Source: Albidovulum aestuarii (GTDB taxonomy: Bacteria > Pseudomonadota > Alphaproteobacteria > Rhodobacterales > Rhodobacteraceae). From it: a stretch of 64,000 nt of DNA. The notes under the pieces were generated by a model. It saw nothing but the letters and a program-made list of their open reading frames with translations. It searched no databases and was not told where the DNA came from. The stretch covers positions 159,634 through 223,633 of the forward strand of contig NZ_JASBQQ010000008.1 in NCBI RefSeq assembly GCF_029961185.1, read 5' to 3'. The position numbers were made by a program, and so were the translations under genes. Of the stretch, positions 26,978 to 35,825 are shown one piece after another. Each line of letters starts with the position of its first letter. Within the stretch, counting starts at the first letter, position 1.

Positions 26978-28657
26978 ATGGAACCGATTCCGTTTCTCAT
27001 TCCTAACGCTGGAAAAACCAGCACACCGGAGAGCCCGATACTGCAGGGTGCTTTTGCGGGTTCGCTTGCGGATTTTCTCATTGCTCACGCTGACGCGACG
27101 CGAAGAGCCCATAAAGGGAATGATAAAAACGGCGACGTGGTATCTGATCCGACGATACAGGCATACAGCTTGCACTTTGTCACGGCGGCCACTCACCCTG
27201 TGGCTATGACAAAGGTCGGGGTGCTGCCGGATGTCACCGTGCACGCCAGAGACGTTCGGTCGCTCTGTCAGGGCGACGGGGCTGATCTCGGCCCGGTACC
27301 CGAGGAAGTGTTGGCAGAACCAGTTGCCATCGCCACGGTATCGCTTCCCACGCCAGGCGCCAAAGACGTACCCAAAGAAGCGACGGAATCCCGCGCTGCG
27401 GAACCATCAGCAGCACGAGTATTTCCAGATAGGCAGAATACTCGCGCGATTGGCAACACAGTCGCCCTGCCGCTTGAAACCGGTCTTTCGTCATTCTCCG
27501 GCGCCGCCACAGATGTAGAAATTCCGGTTGCCCGATCAGTAGTCTTGTCTGATCAACGCGCGACTGATGGCTCGCTGTCTGGCGAATTTGTCGCCGAAGC
27601 ATTTCGGCACGAACTGTTGCCGACATTTTCTTCGGCGGACCCAAAAGTGCCACGCGCCGCACCCAACCCCGCTATCCACATGTCCGCTCAGGTCGATTTG
27701 CATACTCCAATGCCCCGGATCGACAAGGATGGCGACTTGCCAGCTGAACCGTCTGCCGAAACCGCCGCGAATGCGAAGGCACTGGTTACCGGGTTTGAAA
27801 GCCGTCTTGCGCAAGGCCGTGAAATGCCTGTCCGTGTCGCTGTTTCGAACACACAGCTCCCTTTTGTGCAGGCCGTCCATCAACCCGTCCTGCAGCACTT
27901 AGAACCGGAAATGCGATCAACTGCCGAACCTGCCAGCAACCAGGCTTTAGTTGGTACAACTGCCACCAGCGTCACAACCGCTCTCGATGGGTCGGAGCAA
28001 TCGAAGCGATCAGAAAAAGAAACACTTTTACCAGCCGAGGATCAGGGTGTTGAGAGTGTCCCCGCACGCAAGATTGCCGCCGAAGCAACCGTCGCGGCAT
28101 CAGACACGAATTCAGGCCTGCCTGCGATTGCGCGTGCCGAAACGGCGGTGGACAACATGCTAGCGGAAGGTGCCGAAGATACACCTGCCTCAACAGTACC
28201 TGAACCTTTCATGCCAAACCGCATGGTCGAGCGTACGACGACTGGTTTGGTTGCCCTTCCTGCAGGTCTCGGCCATCGGCTGGCAGAATTTGCGACACAG
28301 TTCCCGGACCGGCCAATTGAGGTCACATTATCCCCTGAGGAGTTGGGCAGGGTTCGCATGTCGCTCGTCACTCACGACGGCGCGCTGACGATGATGCTCC
28401 AAGCCGAGCGGCCTGAAACGCTTGATCTGTTGCGGCGCAACATTGACCAACTTGCGCAGGATTTTCGCGATCTCGGCTTTCAGGATCTGACGTTCCGCTT
28501 TGGTGCAGGCGACCACCCACGCCAGCAGCAGATTTTTGACGGAAAATCCGACGAAATCGGCGAGAGCGGTGATGCATCACTCCCGTCTGCGATCCCGACA
28601 CTGACCGAACCGATTGCGCAACGCGTGACCGAAAGTGGGCTCGATATCAGGCTCTAG
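26978..28657 (+). CDS. fliK: Flagellar hook-length control protein
   Basis: A 559-residue FliK. The long N-terminal part is Ala/Pro/Thr-rich and of low complexity, as expected for the molecular ruler. The conserved C-terminal Flg_hook domain (about 425-515) reads RPIEVTLSPEELGRVRMSL, TMMLQAERPETLDLLRRN and LAQDFRDLGF. It switches the export apparatus from hook to filament subunits. The ruler part has less GC-biased codons than neighbouring genes. flgD follows after 13 bp. Confidence 0.85.
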   Translation: MEPIPFLIPNAGKTSTPESPILQGAFAGSLADFLIAHADATRRAHKGNDKNGDVVSDPTIQAYSLHFVTAATHPVAMTKVGVLPDVTVHARDVRSLCQGDGADLGPVPEEVLAEPVAIATVSLPTPGAKDVPKEATESRAAEPSAARVFPDRQNTRAIGNTVALPLETGLSSFSGAATDVEIPVARSVVLSDQRATDGSLSGEFVAEAFRHELLPTFSSADPKVPRAAPNPAIHMSAQVDLHTPMPRIDKDGDLPAEPSAETAANAKALVTGFESRLAQGREMPVRVAVSNTQLPFVQAVHQPVLQHLEPEMRSTAEPASNQALVGTTATSVTTALDGSEQSKRSEKETLLPAEDQGVESVPARKIAAEATVAASDTNSGLPAIARAETAVDNMLAEGAEDTPASTVPEPFMPNRMVERTTTGLVALPAGLGHRLAEFATQFPDRPIEVTLSPEELGRVRMSLVTHDGALTMMLQAERPETLDLLRRNIDQLAQDFRDLGFQDLTFRFGAGDHPRQQQIFDGKSDEIGESGDASLPSAIPTLTEPIAQRVTESGLDIRL

Positions 28658-28670
28658 CCAGGAGGCAGGA

Positions 28671-29342
28671 ATGGATTCCGTAACAGCAACAACCACGAGG
28701 CCGGGTACGGCGAACAATGCTGCACCGCAGGACCGGGGCGGCAATCTCATCAGCAGCGACTTTCAGACCTTCCTTCTGATGTTGACCACGCAGATCCAGA
28801 ATCAGGACCCTCTGAACCCGATGGAGAGCACGGAATTTGCACAACAACTTGCAACATTTTCCGGTGTTGAACAGCAGGTGAAAACCAACACACTGCTGGA
28901 GTCCCTTTCGGACAAGCTCGGTTTGTCTGGTTTGGCGCAACTTGCCCCATGGGTTGGAATGGAAGCGCGGGTCGACGCTCCGGTCATGTTCGACGGCGCG
29001 CCACTGACGCTCTATCCGGTCCCCGATGCCTCTGCGGATCAGGCCGTGCTAGTCGTCTACGACGCGAGTGGTGGGGAAGTGATGCGATCGCCAGCGGCGG
29101 TCTCCTCGGCACCGATGGACTGGGCCGGAACAGACGCGTCGGGGGCGCCGCTACCATCCGCGGCCTATTCATTTACCCTCGAAAGCTATAGCGGTGGCGA
29201 ACTGATCGGAACGACCACGATTCAGACCTATGGAAGGATAACCGAGGTGCGGAACGGCGTGTCCGGCCCCGAGATTGTCCTGGATGGCGGCGCGGTCATC
29301 ACGACAGCCGATATCGCGGCCCTGCGTGCCGCCTCCGGGTGA
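28671..29342 (+). CDS. flgD: Flagellar hook capping protein
   Basis: A 223-residue FlgD, the scaffold that caps the growing hook. The N-terminal family motif is plain: FQTFLLMLTTQIQNQDPLNPMESTEFAQQLATFSGVEQQ. The C-terminal half holds the FlgD Ig-like/Tudor-like domain (GEVMRSPAAV, GTDASGAPLPSAAYSFTLE). The ATG at 28671 follows AGGAGGCAGGA, a strong ribosome site that also sets the frame. The stop is 3 bp from the stop of the convergent ubiB gene. Confidence 0.92.
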   Translation: MDSVTATTTRPGTANNAAPQDRGGNLISSDFQTFLLMLTTQIQNQDPLNPMESTEFAQQLATFSGVEQQVKTNTLLESLSDKLGLSGLAQLAPWVGMEARVDAPVMFDGAPLTLYPVPDASADQAVLVVYDASGGEVMRSPAAVSSAPMDWAGTDASGAPLPSAAYSFTLESYSGGELIGTTTIQTYGRITEVRNGVSGPEIVLDGGAVITTADIAALRAASG

Positions 29343-29345
29343 GGA

Positions 29346-30875
29346 TCAAAACCAGAAGACCGCTGCCATGGCCAGTCCGGCAAGGGCCGCGCCTAGCGCG
29401 ACGAGCGCGAGCGACCGAAGCATTGAAGGTCTCTCGGCGGGCGTTGCCTCTTCCGTCTGCCGGATCAGAAGCGCTTCAGCCAGTTGTGGCAAACGCGGGC
29501 CGAAACGGCTGACGACCTGCGCCGTGCGGATCAGATCGCGGACAAGGGCCTTGGGGCCGATGTTCTCGCGGATATAATGCTCGACGACCGGCTTCGCGAC
29601 CTGCCAGATATTGATGTTGGGGTTGAGCGAGCGTGCAACGCCCTCCACAACCACCATCGTCCGTTGCAACAGGATCAATTCAGTCCGGGTCTGCATTCCG
29701 AAACGTTCCGTCACCTCGAACAGATAGGACAGAAGCCGCGCCATCGAGATGCCGGTCGCATCCATACCGAAGATCGGTTCGCCCACGGCACGAAGGGCAC
29801 GGGCAAATTCGTCCACGTCGCGGTCGCGGGGCACATAGCCCGCCTCGAAATGCACTTCGGCCACACGCCGGTAATCGCGGCGGATGAAACCGATCAAAAT
29901 CTCGGCATAGACGCGACGGGTATATTCGTCGATATGGCCCATGATGCCGAAGTCATAGGCGACGATATCGCCATTCGGTGCAACCTTCAGGTTGCCCTGA
30001 TGCATGTCGGCATGAAAATAGCCGTCGCGAAGGGCATGGCTGAGGAAAAGTTGCAGCACACGTTCAGACAGCGCCACGCAATCATGCCCGGCCGCCCTGA
30101 TCGCCTCCACCTCTCCCAGCGGAATGCCCTCGGCCCAGCCCAGTGTCAAAACTTCGCGCGAGGAGAGATTCCAATGCGGCTCGGGCACCTGAAAGCCTTC
30201 GTCCTTTTCCGTGTTGGCCCGGAATTCTGACGCCGCAGCACTTTCCAGCCGAAGGTCAAGTTCCCCCATCACCACGCCTTCGAAATGCTTGATGACATCG
30301 GTCGGGCGCAAGCGGCGGGTGCCGGGCAGAAGCGCCTCGATCAGACCCGCAGCGAAATGAAAGGCGTCAATATCCCGGCGGAAGGCGCGCTCAATATCCG
30401 GGCGCAGCACCTTTACCGCTACGTCCGCTCCCGTATTCGCGACGCGGGCACGATGAACCTGCGCAATTGACGCGGCCGCGACTGGTTCGGAGAACTCGGA
30501 AAAGAGTTCATCGACCGGCATGCCAAGCTCGTGGCTGACTGTGGCCTTTGCAATGTCAGTCGGAAAAGGTGGCAGCTTGTCCTGAAGTACACGCAGTTGC
30601 AGGGCCAGTTCATCGCCCACCACATCGGGCCGGGTCGAAAGCACCTGACCGAACTTGATATAGGCGGGACCAAGTGCGGTCAGCGCCCGCGTTACCGGCG
30701 GCTGCGACAGGTCGCCCCGATAGCCGAGCCATTTGAACGGCCAGCCGACGATCCGTGCCAGCGCGCGCAGACGCGGCGGCGTGTCGAGCCCTTCCAGCGC
30801 GATCTTCATCGCGCCCGTCCGCTCAAAGGTCGCCCCGGTGCGGATCAACCGCCAGATATTATGGGGTCCGCGCAA
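29346..30875 (-). CDS. ubiB: UbiB, ubiquinone biosynthesis atypical kinase/ATPase
   Basis: A 509-residue ABC1/ADCK-family protein needed for ubiquinone synthesis. Signature parts are KFGQVLSTRPD (the KxGQ motif), the Ala-rich loop AAASIAQVHRA, FHADMHQGNL and YDFGIMG with the Mg-binding residues. The C-terminus has two hydrophobic helices ending in FWF. I place the start at TTG 30875, because family members begin (M)RGPxNxxRLIRTGATxERTGAM and this codon follows the ubiE stop directly; ATG at 30911 would add 12 residues overlapping ubiE. Confidence 0.9.
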   Translation of the reverse strand: MRGPHNIWRLIRTGATFERTGAMKIALEGLDTPPRLRALARIVGWPFKWLGYRGDLSQPPVTRALTALGPAYIKFGQVLSTRPDVVGDELALQLRVLQDKLPPFPTDIAKATVSHELGMPVDELFSEFSEPVAAASIAQVHRARVANTGADVAVKVLRPDIERAFRRDIDAFHFAAGLIEALLPGTRRLRPTDVIKHFEGVVMGELDLRLESAAASEFRANTEKDEGFQVPEPHWNLSSREVLTLGWAEGIPLGEVEAIRAAGHDCVALSERVLQLFLSHALRDGYFHADMHQGNLKVAPNGDIVAYDFGIMGHIDEYTRRVYAEILIGFIRRDYRRVAEVHFEAGYVPRDRDVDEFARALRAVGEPIFGMDATGISMARLLSYLFEVTERFGMQTRTELILLQRTMVVVEGVARSLNPNINIWQVAKPVVEHYIRENIGPKALVRDLIRTAQVVSRFGPRLPQLAEALLIRQTEEATPAERPSMLRSLALVALGAALAGLAMAAVFWF

Positions 30876-30876
30876 C

Positions 30877-31629
30877 TCAGATCTTCCAGCCGGAATGAAG
30901 GGCGGCAACACCCATTGTCAGGTTGCGGTATTTGACCTGGGAAAAGCCCGCCTGACGGATCATCGTCGCGAAGGCCTGCTGATCGGGGAATTTGCGGATC
31001 GATTCGACAAGGTACTGATAGCTGTCGCGGTCACCGGCCACGATCTGGCCCATCGCCGGGATAACGTTGAAGGAATACTTGTCATAGGCCCATTGCAAGC
31101 CCGGATTGGGCAACTGGCTGAATTCCAGCACCATGATACGCCCGCCGGGCTTCAGAACCCGGTAGGCTTCGGACAGGGCGTCCGCAATGCGGGTGACGTT
31201 TCTTATGCCGAAGCTGATCGTATAGGTGTCGAACGTGTTCGCCTCAAACGGCAAAGCCATCGCATCGCCGACGACCCAGTTCAGCCGGTCTGCCATATTC
31301 TCCGCCTCGGCCCGCTTCTGGCCTTCGACGAGCATGGATTCCGTCATATCCAGAACGGTGGCCGTGGCCTCCGGTGCGCGCTTCAAAAACCGGAACGCGA
31401 TATCCCCGGTTCCCCCCGCAACATCCAGTAGCCGCTGGCCCGGACGTGGCGCCAGCCAGTCCATCATCGCGTCCTTCCAGAGCCGGTGGATGCCGACCGA
31501 CATCACGTCGTTCATGATGTCGTATTTGTTGGCCACACGGGTGAAGACGCCATGGACCATTCCGGCCTTGTCGCCTTCTGGCACATCCTTGAACCCGAAA
31601 TGGGTGGTGCGGGTATCGCTCTCGCTCAT
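30877..31629 (-). CDS. ubiE: Ubiquinone/menaquinone C-methyltransferase
   Basis: A 250-residue SAM-dependent methyltransferase catalysing C-methylation in ubiquinone synthesis. Visible are [15 protein letters not shown], the SAM motif [37 protein letters not shown] and [13 protein letters not shown], all hallmarks of UbiE. It is upstream of ubiB with a gap of only one base to the proposed ubiB start. It diverges from mutM with 83 bp between starts. Confidence 0.95.
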   Translation of the reverse strand: MSESDTRTTHFGFKDVPEGDKAGMVHGVFTRVANKYDIMNDVMSVGIHRLWKDAMMDWLAPRPGQRLLDVAGGTGDIAFRFLKRAPEATATVLDMTESMLVEGQKRAEAENMADRLNWVVGDAMALPFEANTFDTYTISFGIRNVTRIADALSEAYRVLKPGGRIMVLEFSQLPNPGLQWAYDKYSFNVIPAMGQIVAGDRDSYQYLVESIRKFPDQQAFATMIRQAGFSQVKYRNLTMGVAALHSGWKI

Positions 31630-31712
31630 GGGCCTTGCCGTTTCTGTCCGTTCGCCCTTCTTATAGAAGCCTTGGCCGCAGAGACAATGCGGCGGAAAGG
31701 ACTGTTGCCGGA

Positions 31713-32564
31713 ATGCCAGAGCTTCCCGAGGTTGAAACCGTCCGACGCGGCCTGCTGCCAGCGATGGAAGGGCGCGTGATCAACCGGGCGACCGTCAACC
31801 GTCCCGATCTGCGCTTTCCTTTTCCCGAACGCATGGCCGACCGCCTGACCGGCGCGCGGGTTCTGGGGCTCAGGCGGCGGTCAAAGTACATCCTTGCCGA
31901 CCTCTCGACCGGAGAAACCTTGCTCATCCATCTCGGCATGTCGGGGAGGATGTTGATCTCGGGCGTGACACTGGGTGAATTCCATTACGACCACCCCGCC
32001 CCGGCCAAACACGACCATGTCGTTCTGGACATGGAAGGCGGCGCGCGTATCACCTTCAACGATGCCCGTCGTTTCGGGGCGATGGACATGATGGAAACGG
32101 CAGGGGCCGATACTCACTGGCTCCTCCGCGATATCGGGCCGGAACCACTCGGAAACGTGTTCAATGAGGATTACCTCACCCAGCGATTCCGCGGCCGGAA
32201 CACTGCGGTCAAATCCGCGCTGTTGGATCAGAAGGTCGTCGCCGGGCTTGGCAATATCTATGTCTGCGAAGTGCTGCACCGCGCGGGAATCGACCCGCGC
32301 CGAAAGGCCGGTGCAATCACACAAAGCCGCGTGGCCAGGCTCGTCCCGATCATCCGCGAGGTCTTACTGGAAGCCATCGAGGCGGGTGGGTCAAGCCTTC
32401 GCGACTACCGTCAGGCGGACGGGGAGCTCGGCTACTTCCAGCACAATTTCAGGGTCTATGACCGCGAAAACGCGCCCTGTCCGACCGAGGGTTGCAACGG
32501 CACGATCGGACGTATTGTACAGTCCGGACGATCCACCTTCTTCTGTGCGCGTTGCCAAAGATGA
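31713..32564 (+). CDS. mutM: Formamidopyrimidine-DNA glycosylase
   Basis: A 283-residue MutM/Fpg that excises 8-oxoguanine and formamidopyrimidines and cleaves the AP site. The mature N-terminus [13 protein letters not shown] contains the catalytic proline and glutamate. The C-terminal zinc finger has ligands in CPTEGC and CARCQR, separated by 16 residues. The ATG at 31713 gives Pro2 directly, which fixes the start. The divergent ubiE and the downstream enoyl-CoA hydratase match the order seen in other Rhodobacteraceae. Confidence 0.96.
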   Translation: MPELPEVETVRRGLLPAMEGRVINRATVNRPDLRFPFPERMADRLTGARVLGLRRRSKYILADLSTGETLLIHLGMSGRMLISGVTLGEFHYDHPAPAKHDHVVLDMEGGARITFNDARRFGAMDMMETAGADTHWLLRDIGPEPLGNVFNEDYLTQRFRGRNTAVKSALLDQKVVAGLGNIYVCEVLHRAGIDPRRKAGAITQSRVARLVPIIREVLLEAIEAGGSSLRDYRQADGELGYFQHNFRVYDRENAPCPTEGCNGTIGRIVQSGRSTFFCARCQR

Positions 32565-32625
32565 CTTGATCCCGCCGTTCGGACTGATAGGACTCGTGCC
32601 CGCACCATCTGAAAGGCCCTTCTCT

Positions 32626-33402
32626 ATGGCTTACGAGACCTTGATCGTCGAGATCGAAGACTACGTCGCCCTTATTCGTCTGAACCGGCCCGATGCGTTG
32701 AACGCATTGAACTCAGCGCTTCTGGCTGAACTGGGCGAGGCCGTTGCGGCCGCTGATGCGAATGACAAGGTGCGTTGCATCGTCATCACCGGATCAGACA
32801 AGGCCTTTGCCGCGGGCGCCGATATCAAGGAGATGTCGGAGAAAAGTTTTGTCGACGCCTTCACCGACGATCTGTTCGGCACCAACACCGAAGATTTCCT
32901 GCGCTGCCGCAAGCCGATCATCGCCGCCGTGGCAGGGTATGCATTGGGCGGTGGTTGCGAACTGGCCATGATGTGCGACTTCATCATCGCGGCCGATACG
33001 GCGAAATTCGGCCAGCCCGAGATCAATCTGGGCGTGGTCGCGGGCATCGGCGGCACACAGCGCCTGACCCGCTTTGTCGGCAAGTCGAAGTCGATGGACA
33101 TGCATCTGACCGGGCGTTTCATGGATGCGGCCGAGGCTGAGCGTTCCGGTCTTGTCAGCCGCGTCGTGCCCGCCAACAAGCTGATTTCCGAAGCGATGGC
33201 CACCGCCCGCAAGATCACCGAGAAATCGGCGCTGACCGCGATGGCGGTAAAAGAGGCGGTCAACCGCAGCTATGAGACGACGCTTCGCGAGGGCGTGCTT
33301 TTCGAACGCCGTCTCTTCCACGCGCTGTTTGCGACCGAGGATCAGAAGGAAGGCATGGGTGCTTTCCTCGAAAAGCGCCAACCGCAGTTCCGCGACCGCT
33401 GA
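32626..33402 (+). CDS. Enoyl-CoA hydratase
   Basis: A 258-residue crotonase of standard length. Oxyanion-hole segments [10 protein letters not shown] and [13 protein letters not shown] are present, and both catalytic glutamates can be seen (GGGCELA and [12 protein letters not shown]), as in short-chain enoyl-CoA hydratase. It hydrates trans-2-enoyl-CoA in beta-oxidation. It contrasts with the degenerate crotonase at 3832. It starts 61 bp after mutM and is followed by the rpsT leader. Confidence 0.93.
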   Translation: MAYETLIVEIEDYVALIRLNRPDALNALNSALLAELGEAVAAADANDKVRCIVITGSDKAFAAGADIKEMSEKSFVDAFTDDLFGTNTEDFLRCRKPIIAAVAGYALGGGCELAMMCDFIIAADTAKFGQPEINLGVVAGIGGTQRLTRFVGKSKSMDMHLTGRFMDAAEAERSGLVSRVVPANKLISEAMATARKITEKSALTAMAVKEAVNRSYETTLREGVLFERRLFHALFATEDQKEGMGAFLEKRQPQFRDR

Positions 33403-33552
33403 AAACCTCTTTTCTTTGCCCGCGTTTTCCCTTAAGGGGGCGCGGTCACATGCGCGTGGAGCCCGCTCAGGCTGGAATCGACCGGTTCACTGGGAACCCG
33501 GGTTTTGTCGCGCTTAGGTATCGAAACAAACCCGGAAGTTGGGAAACCACAT

Positions 33553-33819
33553 ATGGCCAATACGCCCCAGTCCAAAAAACGCGCCCGTCAAGCCGAGCGT
33601 CGTCAAGATGTAAACAAAGCCCGCCGTTCGCGGATTCGGACCTTCCTGCGCAAGGTTGAAGAGGCGCTCGCCTCTGGCAATCAGGAATCGGCGGCAGCTG
33701 CTCTGCGCGAAGCCCAGCCGGAACTGGCCCGCGGTGTCACCAAGGGTGTCGTTCACAAGAACACTGCCGCGCGCAAGATGTCGCGCCTCGCGGCCCGCGT
33801 TAAGGCCCTCTCGGCCTGA
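33553..33819 (+). CDS. rpsT: 30S ribosomal protein S20
   Basis: An 88-residue, Lys/Arg-rich helical protein: [17 protein letters not shown] and [20 protein letters not shown] are typical S20 ends. It binds 16S rRNA in the small subunit body. The 150-bp leader upstream (33403-33552) holds no gene and may contain the promoter and an autoregulatory leader. A terminator follows. rpsT lies directly before dnaA in many alphaproteobacteria. Confidence 0.97.
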   Translation: MANTPQSKKRARQAERRQDVNKARRSRIRTFLRKVEEALASGNQESAAAALREAQPELARGVTKGVVHKNTAARKMSRLAARVKALSA

Positions 33820-34343
33820 TCTTACGCTAAGTCATTGAGTTATGGGCGTAACCTTGCGTTGCGCCCTTTTCGTTTGGGCGTTTGCGTAACGTCACCTGTG
33901 CCCGATTTGCACATGCAACCGGATTCGGTCCGCCAAAGTTTGAGTCAAGCGAGAAGTTCTGTTGCGGCCTCTGCGGCAGCCTTGCTAGCGTCCTTGTGCG
34001 ATTCACGTCGTCTTGGGGGGACATGCGGTTACCACGGGGGTCGGGCAGGAGCTGCTTCCTGAACGGTTCTCCAATCGTGTTGGCAGTGTCAACGCGATGG
34101 TTCGTCTGAAGGTCGGCAAATACTGCCGACTGTCAGATAAGTTATTGAATTGCCTGAAGTGTTCGGGCGGTTCACTTGCTGCCATGTCCAGGATACCCGC
34201 GCTTCCGGCGGAAGCGGTCAGAACCGGAATTCGAGTTCCGTGTTCTGGTCGGTGTTTGCTGATGCGGCGAATGAGAATCGTCGATCAAAAGAAGCCGGCA
34301 CGGCTGCAGTGCGGGACAGCGACGAAAGACTGGATAAACAGCG
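33820..34343. promoter_or_regulatory. rpsT-dnaA intergenic region with GANTC sites
   Basis: This 524-bp gap has no convincing gene. It holds the rpsT terminator near its left end and the dnaA promoter region. GANTC sites occur at 33922-33926 (GATTC), 33942-33946 (GAGTC), 34000-34004 (GATTC) and 34275-34279 (GAATC), with another just inside dnaA at 34353-34357. I found no TTATCCACA-type DnaA boxes, so I do not call an origin here. Methylation control of dnaA by CcrM is known in Caulobacter and is an inference here. Confidence 0.6.
33844..33870 (+). terminator. Rho-independent terminator of rpsT
   Basis: GGGCGTAAC (33844-33852) pairs with GTTGCGCCC (33858-33866), 9 bp including one G-T pair, with a 5-nt loop and a TTTT tail, 25 bp after the rpsT stop. 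Confidence 0.85.
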
Positions 34344-35708
34344 ATGACCGAAGAATCCTGGGGGCAGGTACGCGATGAACTTCTTAAATCAGTCGGAAAG
34401 AACAATTTTTCTACCTGGATCGAACCGCTCAAGCTGGCGGAATTGAAGGGCGGCATCGCCCGCGTTGAGGCTCCGACCAAGTTCATGCGCGACTGGGTGT
34501 CACGCAACTTCGCCGAACAGATTCGTCAGCATCTGGAGAAAGCGGGCGAGGCCGTCGAGCGTGTCGAATTTCACGTCGCTACTCATCGGGCTGCCGCTGC
34601 AAAACCGTCCGAGCCCCGCGCCAAGCGTACATCGCGCGCGCAATCCCGGAGCAATGACGATATTGACCTTCCGGGCGCCCCTCTCGACGCACGGTTCACC
34701 TTCGACAGTTTTGTCGTCGGCAAGCCGAACGAACTGGCCCATGCCGCCGCGCGCCGCGTGGCCGAAGGCGGGCCGGTCACCTTCAACCCCCTGTTCCTCT
34801 ATGGCGGCGTCGGGCTCGGCAAGACGCACCTGATGCATGCCATCGCGCATGAGCTTCAGGCCCGCCATCCCGACCTGCGCGTCCTCTACCTTTCGGCCGA
34901 ACAGTTCATGTACCGCTTCGTGCAGGCCCTGCGCGAAAAGCAGATCATGGATTTCAAGGAAATGTTCCGCTCAGTCGATGTCCTCATGGTCGATGACGTC
35001 CAGTTCATCGCGGGCAAGGAATCGACGCAGGAGGAATTCTTCCACACGTTCAACGCGCTTGTTGACCAGAACAAACAGATCGTCATTTCCGCCGACCGCG
35101 CGCCGGGCGAGATCAAGGATCTGGAAGAACGGATCAAGAGCCGCCTACAATGCGGTCTGGTCGTCGATCTGCATCCGACCGACTACGAATTGCGGCTGGG
35201 CATCCTGCAGCAAAAGGTGGAATTCTATCGTGGTCAGTATCCCGGCCTGACGCTTGCCAACGGCGTGCTGGAGTTCCTTGCCCATCGGATCAGCACCAAT
35301 GTCCGCGTGCTGGAAGGTGCCCTGACCCGGCTTTTTGCTTTCGCCTCGCTCGTCGGTCGCGAGATCACGCTGGAACTGGCACAGGACTGCCTCTCGGACA
35401 TCCTGCGCGCCTCGGACCGCAAGGTCACGATCGAGGATATCCAGCGCAAGGTGGCCGAGCATTACAACATCCGTCTGTCCGACATGATCGGGCCAAAGCG
35501 GGTGCGCACCATCGCCCGTCCGCGTCAGGTGGCAATGTATCTTTCCAAGACACTGACCACCCGGTCGCTGCCGGATATCGGCCGCCGCTTTGGCGGGCGC
35601 GACCACACAACGATCATGCATGGTGTGCGCAAGGTCGAGGAACTGAAAGCCACCGACAGCCAGCTGGCCGAGGACATCGACCTGTTGCGCCGCCTCCTCG
35701 ACCGCTAG
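34344..35708 (+). CDS. dnaA: Chromosomal replication initiator DnaA
   Basis: A 454-residue DnaA. Domain I spans about 1-80 (KNNFSTWIEPLKL), domain II is a short basic linker (around 85-115), domain III is AAA+ with Walker A GGVGLGKTHL (near 153) and Walker B VDVLMVDDVQF (near 212). Domain IV has the DNA-binding signature GGRDHTTIMHGVRK (near 417). It binds DnaA boxes and opens the origin. The ATG at 34344 has only a weak ribosome site, suggesting limited translation. A GANTC site lies in its fourth to fifth codon. Confidence 0.98.
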   Translation: MTEESWGQVRDELLKSVGKNNFSTWIEPLKLAELKGGIARVEAPTKFMRDWVSRNFAEQIRQHLEKAGEAVERVEFHVATHRAAAAKPSEPRAKRTSRAQSRSNDDIDLPGAPLDARFTFDSFVVGKPNELAHAAARRVAEGGPVTFNPLFLYGGVGLGKTHLMHAIAHELQARHPDLRVLYLSAEQFMYRFVQALREKQIMDFKEMFRSVDVLMVDDVQFIAGKESTQEEFFHTFNALVDQNKQIVISADRAPGEIKDLEERIKSRLQCGLVVDLHPTDYELRLGILQQKVEFYRGQYPGLTLANGVLEFLAHRISTNVRVLEGALTRLFAFASLVGREITLELAQDCLSDILRASDRKVTIEDIQRKVAEHYNIRLSDMIGPKRVRTIARPRQVAMYLSKTLTTRSLPDIGRRFGGRDHTTIMHGVRKVEELKATDSQLAEDIDLLRRLLDR

Positions 35709-35732
35709 GTCAAGGCCGAAACCGGCCTTGAC
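35709..35732 (+). terminator. Strong hairpin directly after dnaA
   Basis: Perfect 10-bp arms GTCAAGGCCG (35709-35718) and CGGCCTTGAC (35723-35732) with loop AAAC begin one base after the dnaA stop codon. No T-tract follows, so it may be a weak terminator or an mRNA 3'-end stabiliser. Confidence 0.6.
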
Positions 35733-35777
35733 CCTCCGGTCATTCCATTGGACATTCCCGAAAATTCTTGAGCCTGC

Positions 35778-35800
35778 GGGGAAAGTTGCTAACTTTCCCC
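35778..35800 (+). promoter_or_regulatory. Perfect hairpin in the dnaN leader
   Basis: GGGGAAAGTT (35778-35787), loop GCT, AACTTTCCCC (35791-35800) form a perfect 10-bp stem ending 25 bp before the dnaN ATG. It has no T-tract. It could be an operator or a structured 5' leader controlling dnaN. The ribosome site AGGGGGC lies downstream of it. Confidence 0.6.
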
Positions 35801-35825
35801 TCCCGGGCCATCTCAGGGGGCAGAT

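Noticed and set aside
33820..34343. Possible chromosomal origin upstream of dnaA
   Set aside because: No TTATCCACA-like DnaA boxes or AT-rich unwinding repeats were found. In many alphaproteobacteria the origin is not beside dnaA.
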